Assembly: GCA_016235255.1 (NCBI GenBank)
Contig: JACRLM010000060.1
Coordinates: forward strand, 1 to 38,244
DNA: 38,244 nt
Source: Nitrospinota bacterium
Lineage (GTDB): Bacteria > Nitrospinota_A > UBA7883 > JACRLM01
Direction of reading: 5' to 3'
Shown here: piece after piece, positions 16,380-24,092 of the stretch
Position numbering within the stretch: the stretch's first letter is position 1
Layout: the number at the start of each line of letters is the position of its first letter
Position numbers and translations under genes: made by a program
The notes under the pieces: model-generated
Told to the model about the DNA's origin: nothing
Database searches by the model: none
The model's input: the letters and a program-made list of their open reading frames with translations, nothing else

Positions 16380-17593
16380 TGGCCCTTACAGATACCGCAA
16401 TTCGAGCCGCCAAACCCGGCAAAAAGCCTGTCAAAATAGTTGATGAAAAGGGTCTATATCTGCTCGTAACGCCATCCGGGGGCAAGTGGTGGCGGCTGGA
16501 TTACCGATTTTCCGGCAAACGCAAAACCCTATCAATGGGCGTTTATCCTGACGTAGGACTGAAAGAAGCCCGTGAACGGCGTGACACGGCCCGCAAGTTG
16601 TTGGCCAATGATATTGATCCTGGCGAGCATCGCAAAAAGAACAAGGCGGCCAAGCTGGAGCGGACGGCGAACAGTTTTGAAACATTAGCGCGGGAGTGGT
16701 TCACAAAACATTCGTCAAACTGGGCGCCATCCCACGCCGACAAAATCATCCAGCGGCTGGAAAAGGATGTTTTCCCCTGGCTTGGTGGCAGACCTATCGC
16801 TGAAATAACGGCGCCGGAACTTTTGAAGACGTTACGTCGGATTGAAAATCGTGGAGCCGTGGATACAGCCCACCGAGTGCACCAGAACTGTGGGCAGGTA
16901 TTCCGCTATGGCGTGGCGACTGGACGCTGTGAACGCGATCCTTCCGGCGACCTGCGCGGCGCATTGGCTCCGGCCAAGCATAAGCATTTCGCGGCTATCA
17001 CTGAACCGGCAGAGGTTGGTGAACTATTGCGGGCAATCTCCGGTTTCCGGGGCACCTTCATTGTGCAATGCGCCTTGAAGCTGGCCCCTTTGCTGTTTGC
17101 ACGGCCTGGCGAATTGCGAAAAGCGGAATGGAGCCAATTCGACTTTGAAAAAGGCGAGTGGCGTTACTTAGTGACCAAAACCAAGAGCGAACATCTTGTC
17201 CCATTGGCGTCACAAGCGGTGGCGATACTGCGAGAACTTTACGCCCTGACCGGTGGCAGGAAATATGTATTTCCTGGGCGTGATCCACAAAAACCAATGA
17301 GCGACGCGGCGATCAACGCGGCCTTGCGACGCATGGGCTACGATACCAAGACAGAAATTACCGGTCACGGTTTCCGCGCAATGGCCCGGACGATCCTGCA
17401 TCAGGACCTTGGTGTAAAACCTGAAGTCATCGAGCATCAGCTGGCACACCGTGTCCCCGACGCTTTGGGGAATGCGTACAACAGGACGAAGTTTTTAACG
17501 GAACGCCGAAAGATGATGCAACAGTGGGCGGACTATCTCGACAAGCTGAAGGCCGGAGCGGAAATTATTCCACTACACCGTCAAGCGGTGTGA
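16379..17593 (+). CDS. P4-type tyrosine integrase
   Basis: The 404-residue site-specific recombinase integrates and excises the island at tRNA-Ala. The N-terminal DUF4102-like arm-binding domain (about 1-90) opens MALTDTAIRAAKPGKKPVKI. The core-binding domain follows (about 95-190), then the catalytic domain with Arg242 (ARPGELR), His330 and Arg333 (TGHGFR), His357 and nucleophile Tyr367 (AYNRT). All catalytic residues are present, so it may be active. AGGAG lies nine bases before the ATG, inside an inverted repeat. It converges with the res gene 40 bp away. Confidence 0.95.
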   Translation: MALTDTAIRAAKPGKKPVKIVDEKGLYLLVTPSGGKWWRLDYRFSGKRKTLSMGVYPDVGLKEARERRDTARKLLANDIDPGEHRKKNKAAKLERTANSFETLAREWFTKHSSNWAPSHADKIIQRLEKDVFPWLGGRPIAEITAPELLKTLRRIENRGAVDTAHRVHQNCGQVFRYGVATGRCERDPSGDLRGALAPAKHKHFAAITEPAEVGELLRAISGFRGTFIVQCALKLAPLLFARPGELRKAEWSQFDFEKGEWRYLVTKTKSEHLVPLASQAVAILRELYALTGGRKYVFPGRDPQKPMSDAAINAALRRMGYDTKTEITGHGFRAMARTILHQDLGVKPEVIEHQLAHRVPDALGNAYNRTKFLTERRKMMQQWADYLDKLKAGAEIIPLHRQAV

Positions 17594-17633
17594 CTGTTTG
17601 ACGTTCAACCAGCAAGCTCGGAATGCGTCCTTG

Positions 17634-20600
17634 CTATAAGATGCCAGTAAATAATTCCTCGATATATTTACCCGGATCATCCTTAGCAAAAAAGATATGG
17701 TGCGCCTTGTACTCTTCCGCCGTGGCCTGCCGCCTTCCATCGTTTGGACTTGGCCAGCGCAAGTCATGCCGATGTGTTTGTGAAATCAGATACGACTCCA
17801 ATCGGATATCGCTCCGTTTAAGGTTTTTCTCAAGCTCCTTTATTTTCTGGGAGAGACGTATTTTGGGATTGTTGAAATTATCTGTGAAATTCCTCAAGCC
17901 TTTTGGGTCAATGAAGGCTATGGTCTGATGGTTCCCGCGCAACAGCCATAGTATGAAATCCGGGCGAAATCCGCTTTCAGCAAAGAAGCTGATCGCCTTA
18001 TCGGAGTTATGGTTGCGTAGCAGATAAAGCTCCACATCGGCAAACCTTCCCTTAACCTCTGCTCTGCAGAATGACTCCAGGTCATCAACAAACTTCTTTT
18101 CACCTTCGTTCAGGTGCGTAGGTATTACTTTAATTAAAGCCTCCGTCCCTGCGCCGTGATTGAGATGAATCAGAGGCTTGTAAAGGTGAGGGCCAGCTTG
18201 AAATAATTCCAACTTATCGAAGCTTAACGCTTCAAACTCGCCCTGTTTGAACTTTTCACTTAAAGCGCGAAGCCGCTGAATAAGTTCCTTCTCTGATTTT
18301 TTAACGAGAAGCTGGTACTCCTTGAGCATGAGGTCATCGTCAGGATGCAATAACTGATACTCAAGGTATGGCCCCTCGAACGCCCTCTTACGAAACTGAT
18401 AGAACCGATCCAGATACCCCTTCAGTAGATGTGTAGTTATCTCATGATATAGCGGCAAGTGATCGAAGCGAAACTCCAGATAGCCTTGCGGAATGAACAG
18501 CTCGTACCACCATGATTCAGCCATCAACTCTTTAAGGTCATCCGGTGAAAAAACGACGTTGTAATATGCCTTGTCGCGCTTGTGGCGCTCGATATCAAAC
18601 CAGACGGCATCCCACCTCAAAAACACCAGATGTTCCCGGCGGAGAGATTCAGTATTCAAAGCGGCGCTGGCCCCGTTTCCGGTGTTAGCTGATGATTGTT
18701 TCTGCAATCGTGGATACCAGTCCGCCACAACCTTTGTGCTTAGCTTCCCTTCAAGGTTTTCCAGCTCATACTTATTTTCCTTCTTGAAATCCGGCATGTC
18801 AGCCCTTGGGCGGATAATGTTGATTCGGATTTTTCCCTGCTCGAACTCCGGTAGCTTTATTGTTGGCAGGAAAATTATTTCCCGGCGCTCATCTTCGCCC
18901 ACGCCCTCTTCTTCAAGGTAGTCCTGAAATTCCTTCATGTAATCGCTTTTGACGCCAAAAATATTCAGCGTTTCCAGCAACTCGATATAGTCCGGGTGTT
19001 TTTTCGGCGCGTCCTCACTCTGAAAATCCAGCGCATCCAGCATCCGAGTCCGTTTTAGTTTGAAACGGTATCCTTTAAGTCGTACACCACGCCCGAAAAG
19101 TTGGATTATCTCGCTACCTTCTTTTTTACCGACGTTCATCAGCCCCATCGCCGATACTCTCCACGAACTCCAGCCTTCGGTGAATTTCTTGGCGCCAGCG
19201 AGTATGCGGATGGAACTGCCGTCCCGTTTGATATCGGCGAAAAGCGAACCGGAAAACGGCAAATCTTCCACCACATAACGGTCATCAACTGCCCGATTTT
19301 CCACACACAGATCGCAGAGTTTTTTAGCGTCGCCCACGTTCACCACGCCGAACCAGGGGTTATCGCCCACCTTCAGCCCAATTTCACCTTCGCTCCCTTG
19401 CAGGCGCACGATGTGCAACTGGCCTCCGCCGGGCGCGTTGAAGACATGGAGCAGAATATCGCTAAATAGTTCCAGGGCCTGTTCAGGTTTCCAACGGCTT
19501 CCCACATACGGGAAAAAACCCTCAAATACCCGGTGGCCGCCAGCGACAAGGCCGTCCTGCCGCGCCAGCAATTTACTTAACCGCCGCTCTGTTTCCGCCC
19601 GATTGCCGATGAACTCCGCCAGGAACTTAAGTATCAACACCAAATCGGTATCTTCCTGTGTCTGCCGCTGGCCGGTGACGGAGCCGCCAACAAAAATCAT
19701 CAACGGCGATTCCAGCAGATAAGGCGCCAGCTCGTGGCCGCCATCAACAAAGCGGCGGCATTGCTGGTAAAAGGACAACACGCAGGCCGTAAGGTAAAGA
19801 GGCCGGGTCTCTTCCTCATGTTCTTCGGCCAGGTTGAGGATGTTGAAGTCCTTCCCGTAGCCGTCGTTGTAGAAAAACTTGTAGGAATAATCGAACAGGA
19901 TACACTTCGCATATACCTGTGTCAGCGCCTTCTGTTTGGGGCCGGAGGCCGCTTTTATCGCCTGTCCGAAAGTGGCGGAATACTCAAAAGAAAAACCGTT
20001 GGCGCACAGTCTCGCCCGCTTGTCCATCCATTCTTCGCCGCCGGAGCCACGATGCCCTTCGTCAACAAGAACAAGATTATCGCCCTCGAAGGTGTCAACG
20101 GCCACGGTTTTGTCGCCAGACGTTTCCCGCAGTTTGTGTACGTCAATAATGTCCACGCCGCGCCCGGTGAATAGCGTCGCACCGCCTCTGTCGTACAGCG
20201 AAGCTTCGATGCCGGATAACTCGAACTCTTCTTCATGTTGACGCGAAAGCCCCTCGTTGGGCGTCAGCAAAATGATGCGGTTCAGCCCTTGCCGCTTCCC
20301 GGCTTTGCCAAGGTAGTGCAGGTATTGCCGGATATTGCAGTGCATTAATAGCGTTTTGCCGCCGCCCGTCGCCATCCAGAAAGCCAGTTTGTTCAAGTCG
20401 CTAAGGGTAAACAGTTCAATCTCCGGCGCGGGCGCGGCGGCTCTTTTCCGTCCCCGGCCACGTCCTGTTTGCGTTACGAGTTCAGGAGCGCGAACGCTGG
20501 CTTGCAGGGATTCATTCAGTGAATCCAGCAATCCGTTCCGGTCACGGAAATATCTGTCCAAATATATTTCAGTGAAAAGCAGGCCCAGATATTGAAAATA

Positions 20601-20885
20601 GATCGGGTAAAGCGTCGGCCCAAGCAAGTTGCGTTTGCGGGTGATATGCTTCCAGTGGCCTACGATATTCTCATCGTAAGCGCGTAGCATTTCGTCACTT
20701 ACCGCCCGGCCCTGTTTAGGCAGTCGCCACACGAGTTGCTGGACGAATCTGGAACAGCCGTCATCCGCCCAGCCTTCGTATTCCGGGGCGCGTAGGATGA
20801 CAGATAGACGATTCAAATCTTCCACGCCCAGTTGCTGTAACGGCCAGCGGGCAAGCGCGAGTTTGTCCGCGAAATGTGTGGACAT
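17634..20885 (-). CDS. Type III restriction Res-like DEAD/DEAH helicase-nuclease
   Basis: The 1083-residue protein looks like the motor and nuclease subunit of a type III-like restriction system. Superfamily 2 motifs: Walker A ATGGGKT (172-178), Walker B DEGH (275-278), motif III SAT (303-305) and motif VI IQLFGRGVRLKG. A PD-(D/E)xK nuclease is visible near the C-terminus: Pro-Asp about 975-976 (FRPDFILW) and Asp-Pro-Lys about 993-995 (FIDPKG). I chose ATG 20885, five bases after the mod stop, over an in-frame upstream extension overlapping mod. The C-terminal third of the gene looks more AT-rich than the start. Confidence 0.88.
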   Translation of the reverse strand: MSTHFADKLALARWPLQQLGVEDLNRLSVILRAPEYEGWADDGCSRFVQQLVWRLPKQGRAVSDEMLRAYDENIVGHWKHITRKRNLLGPTLYPIYFQYLGLLFTEIYLDRYFRDRNGLLDSLNESLQASVRAPELVTQTGRGRGRKRAAAPAPEIELFTLSDLNKLAFWMATGGGKTLLMHCNIRQYLHYLGKAGKRQGLNRIILLTPNEGLSRQHEEEFELSGIEASLYDRGGATLFTGRGVDIIDVHKLRETSGDKTVAVDTFEGDNLVLVDEGHRGSGGEEWMDKRARLCANGFSFEYSATFGQAIKAASGPKQKALTQVYAKCILFDYSYKFFYNDGYGKDFNILNLAEEHEEETRPLYLTACVLSFYQQCRRFVDGGHELAPYLLESPLMIFVGGSVTGQRQTQEDTDLVLILKFLAEFIGNRAETERRLSKLLARQDGLVAGGHRVFEGFFPYVGSRWKPEQALELFSDILLHVFNAPGGGQLHIVRLQGSEGEIGLKVGDNPWFGVVNVGDAKKLCDLCVENRAVDDRYVVEDLPFSGSLFADIKRDGSSIRILAGAKKFTEGWSSWRVSAMGLMNVGKKEGSEIIQLFGRGVRLKGYRFKLKRTRMLDALDFQSEDAPKKHPDYIELLETLNIFGVKSDYMKEFQDYLEEEGVGEDERREIIFLPTIKLPEFEQGKIRINIIRPRADMPDFKKENKYELENLEGKLSTKVVADWYPRLQKQSSANTGNGASAALNTESLRREHLVFLRWDAVWFDIERHKRDKAYYNVVFSPDDLKELMAESWWYELFIPQGYLEFRFDHLPLYHEITTHLLKGYLDRFYQFRKRAFEGPYLEYQLLHPDDDLMLKEYQLLVKKSEKELIQRLRALSEKFKQGEFEALSFDKLELFQAGPHLYKPLIHLNHGAGTEALIKVIPTHLNEGEKKFVDDLESFCRAEVKGRFADVELYLLRNHNSDKAISFFAESGFRPDFILWLLRGNHQTIAFIDPKGLRNFTDNFNNPKIRLSQKIKELEKNLKRSDIRLESYLISQTHRHDLRWPSPNDGRRQATAEEYKAHHIFFAKDDPGKYIEELFTGIL

Positions 20886-20889
20886 CGGC

Positions 20890-23800
20890 TTACAACAGGG
20901 ACTCGAAGGTTTCGCTCTCGAACATTCTGCGCTGGAACTCTTCTTCGATAAGGTGAACCTTGTTGTGCGGATCGTTAAGCGTGTGCGAGCCGTTGACATA
21001 AATAAAGTCGTACTCGGTATCCACCGGGCTGACTTTAAGTTTGTCCAGATATTTTTCCAGCGCCTCGTTGTCCGCCAGTGGATTGTCCCCCAACGTGCGC
21101 CACAATATCAGCGTTCGCCCTCCGGCGCGTTTTTCGCCGGTGACGGTGAGGAAGCCTTTTTGTGAATCAATGTGTTTCACCTTAAGGCCGATCAGCCAGT
21201 TGAAGGTCTCCACAAGGTCTATCGCGGTCTCTTTGGTTTCACCCGCGCTGGCGGTGGCGATTTTAAGCGTGTAGTTGAACGGGTCGCGGAACATCTTCAC
21301 GTCCAATAGGCTGGCGCTCCCGGCGCTCTCCACGTCCAGGAAATAGCCTAACAAGTAATCGCTTCGCGCTTTCTCCCCGGCTTTTTCAAGCGCGGCTTTC
21401 TGCTCCGGTGTTCGGTTAAGGACAAGATTGTTGAGCGTGTCCTCATAACTCTCCAGCCGGACAATCTTGAAGGCATGGGAGATGCCCGTGTTCCGGTTTT
21501 GCGGTTTGCCCTCTTTCCAATCGGTGGAATAAACCACTTTTTTAAGGCGTGGCACAAGCACAGTGTCGAAATATTCGCCCATTTCCACGAGGATGTATTT
21601 ACGCTCGCCGTCATCTTCCCGGTTGAGGTTGATAACGGCGTGACCGGTAGTGCCGGAACCGGCGAAGAAATCCAAAACTAAATGATCACCCGCTGTAACC
21701 AGTATGCAATCTTGCGCCGCATACACAGATTTGGGAAACAAAAAAAGTCTTTCAGACCCAAATAATGTTGTTAACAAGTTTGTTCCGTGGGAGCCTGCAG
21801 AATATCGAACATCATCCCACCAAGTTCCGGGTAGTTTGCCCTCATCGTTTAAATAGTTTTTTCTATAAATTTCCCAACCATCAGGAGTTTTCTTTGCCCT
21901 TATGCTTGAGATTTCTTTGATTGCTCTATCAACCCCCCATTTCCAGCATCTCTCATGTGAAGATGAATCTATAGGTAATACAGCACCTTCGTCTTCAAGG
22001 TGTTTTTGAATAGATGTCCAAGCTTGTTCTGGTTCATTCCATATCATTTCCGAAATTCGGACATCGCCATTTTTATTTACATAGATTGGGTAAAACTGAC
22101 GCGGTCTATCTCCACGAGCAGAGTCGGTGCCTGTCTTTCGAAAATTCTCCCAAAGATATCTGCGCCCATCGGTTTCATTTTCGTCATAGCGTTCAATTTG
22201 CTGCTCGCTTCTCTTGAGTCGTCCGACACTTTTTCGATCGTCTGTTTTTCTATGAAAAATCGCATATTCGTGGTTAATCGCAAAACCGGAAACCGTAGAC
22301 CTTCCTTGCGGATTATTTCTAATTGGTACAGTAGCCATGTGGTTTTCACTGCCGAAAGCATCGTTTAGAACCATCAAGCTTTTTTCAATTTCATAATCGT
22401 CTATGGTGAAGCATTGCATTCCATCCTTTTCAAGTAGCTCGCGTGCTTGTTTAACTCTGTCATTGATAAGTGATATCCAAGAGCTATCCTTGTAGCCATT
22501 TTTATAAGCTATCTCGGAAGCGTTGGTGTTATACGGCGGATCAATATATACGCACTTTACCTGCTCCCTATACCGTTCCTGCATCAGTTGCAGAGCCTGA
22601 AAGTTCTCCGATTGGAGACAGACGCCATCAAGCGTTTCGTCCAGATTGCCGATAGAGGCCAGTAACCGTAAGGTGAAGTCCCTGCTGAAATGGCGCGTAT
22701 CGAGCATCAAGGACGGATTCGTCTTGAGGAATTGCGGACTCCGGGTTGTTGATTGCGGATCAAACAGGTTTGGCTGGATTTCTGAAATGGCGTATAGCCG
22801 TTCCCACTCCGCCCACTGGGCCTCGCTGGCGCAAATATCCGGGTAGAGCGTCTCTGGAACCCGGTCGAGCGTCATGCAGTAACGGGTTTCCACCACGAAT
22901 TTCTTTTTCAGCCAAAGCCTTTTCTGAAAATTCTCCAGTTGTTCCAGCATGTGAATAACTGGGATGGCGCAACGGCGCAGGGCGCGGATTTTGGACAGGT
23001 ACTCTTCTGCCTTTGGCGCAGTGTTGGACTCTATATCGTCCAGGTACATCACTTCGTTCTTGATGAAAAAATCGAGTTCGCGGCGCAAAAAACCGCCCAG
23101 GTCTTTATGGATGAAGTAATCAAACTGGCTCCGCGCCGTGTAATCGCGCAAATGTTTTTGCAACATGGTGCGCGTATCTTTCTTGTCTTTGCCCTGGTAT
23201 GTGGGATCGATGGCGAAAAGCAGGGCTTTCCAGATTGGCGGCAAGTTGTCGGCCAGCGTCTTTTCGGTATCCGCGTTCAGCTTCTTTTGCAGGTCGCGCT
23301 CCGTGGCATGTTCACGGTAACGGAAACGGATGTTGAGCGTGGTTTCACCGGCTGGTTCAAAAGGCTTGTCCGCGTCCAGAGCGAAAGCGCGGACGGTTTT
23401 ACCATTGGGTTTGATGTTGTCCTTCTCAGTATCACCTTCCACGAGCAGGAAGTGGATGACGGCTTCCTCCGGCAGATGGTCAAGGCCCAGTTGCCCGGCT
23501 GAAAGGTCGGCCCGGCGGATGCGGAAAGTGTAATCGCGGAGCAGTTCGGAAGTTTTGATGTAATACTGATCCATGTTGGCCCAGACCAGCTTTACCTCCT
23601 CCCCGTTGTACGGGATCATGTATTTCTCCCGTCCATGCACGGTGGAACGAGCGAGGCCCATAAAATCGCCACCATCGTAATAGCGGGAGAAGAAGGTGAG
23701 CAGATGCGAATATACTTCATCCGCCGTGGCGTTTAGATTTGCTCCGGCGGTGAGTTTTGCGCGGAGTTCCTGTACCTTTGGAGAGCTAGCCGGGTCTAAC

Positions 23801-24063
23801 CCGGCGGCCTTTACAGATTCTGAAACCTTGGCAAGCTCTTCTGCAACCTGCGACTGTTGCAGGGTTTCATGCCCCTGCAAAGCCTCGCGCACGGTTTTTT
23901 CCAGATGATGGTCGAGAAACGCGGCTATCTCATCGTGACGCTGGCGCAGTATGCGGTAGATGCCGAAATCAAGGTCAGCTTTATCCAGCTCAAACAGTTC
24001 GCGTAGCTTGCCCTTGAGCTTTTCAAAGTTTGGGCCAGCGGGCGTTACTGGTTCGTCGGCCAT
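20890..24063 (-). CDS. Large beta-class DNA methyltransferase (Mod-like)
   Basis: This 1057-residue protein is predicted to methylate an exocyclic amino group (N6-adenine or N4-cytosine). Catalytic motif DPPY is at 508-511 (VYIDPPYNT) and the S-adenosylmethionine motif FAGSGTTG at 800-807. That order (catalytic first) defines the beta class, as in type III Mod. Between them lies the expected target recognition region. An unusual N-terminal domain of about 480 residues (opening with DKADLDFGIYRILRQRHDEI) has no motif I can name. A further 250 residues follow motif I. The gene lies 29 bp after the SNF2 gene and 5 bp before res, so the three form one operon. Confidence 0.9.
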   Translation of the reverse strand: MADEPVTPAGPNFEKLKGKLRELFELDKADLDFGIYRILRQRHDEIAAFLDHHLEKTVREALQGHETLQQSQVAEELAKVSESVKAAGLDPASSPKVQELRAKLTAGANLNATADEVYSHLLTFFSRYYDGGDFMGLARSTVHGREKYMIPYNGEEVKLVWANMDQYYIKTSELLRDYTFRIRRADLSAGQLGLDHLPEEAVIHFLLVEGDTEKDNIKPNGKTVRAFALDADKPFEPAGETTLNIRFRYREHATERDLQKKLNADTEKTLADNLPPIWKALLFAIDPTYQGKDKKDTRTMLQKHLRDYTARSQFDYFIHKDLGGFLRRELDFFIKNEVMYLDDIESNTAPKAEEYLSKIRALRRCAIPVIHMLEQLENFQKRLWLKKKFVVETRYCMTLDRVPETLYPDICASEAQWAEWERLYAISEIQPNLFDPQSTTRSPQFLKTNPSLMLDTRHFSRDFTLRLLASIGNLDETLDGVCLQSENFQALQLMQERYREQVKCVYIDPPYNTNASEIAYKNGYKDSSWISLINDRVKQARELLEKDGMQCFTIDDYEIEKSLMVLNDAFGSENHMATVPIRNNPQGRSTVSGFAINHEYAIFHRKTDDRKSVGRLKRSEQQIERYDENETDGRRYLWENFRKTGTDSARGDRPRQFYPIYVNKNGDVRISEMIWNEPEQAWTSIQKHLEDEGAVLPIDSSSHERCWKWGVDRAIKEISSIRAKKTPDGWEIYRKNYLNDEGKLPGTWWDDVRYSAGSHGTNLLTTLFGSERLFLFPKSVYAAQDCILVTAGDHLVLDFFAGSGTTGHAVINLNREDDGERKYILVEMGEYFDTVLVPRLKKVVYSTDWKEGKPQNRNTGISHAFKIVRLESYEDTLNNLVLNRTPEQKAALEKAGEKARSDYLLGYFLDVESAGSASLLDVKMFRDPFNYTLKIATASAGETKETAIDLVETFNWLIGLKVKHIDSQKGFLTVTGEKRAGGRTLILWRTLGDNPLADNEALEKYLDKLKVSPVDTEYDFIYVNGSHTLNDPHNKVHLIEEEFQRRMFESETFESLL
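21721..22560 (-). other. AT-rich block in the methyltransferase gene matching the target recognition region
   Basis: My hand count gives 341 G/C of 840 bases (41%) here, against 164 of 300 (55%) in 22561-22860 and 159 of 300 (53%) in 21361-21660. The block corresponds to roughly residues 502-781, between the DPPY and FAGSGTTG motifs, where beta-class enzymes hold their target recognition domain. The reading frame is unbroken. This points to exchange of the specificity domain from a donor of different base composition. Confidence 0.6.
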
Positions 24064-24092
24064 TCATGAATCCTTCCAAATTGTAAACGTAG

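Noticed and set aside
17594..17633. AGCAAG/CTTGCT inverted repeat between the int and res ends as a bidirectional terminator
   Set aside because: Only six pairs with a 13-base loop and no T tract; not distinguishable from chance.
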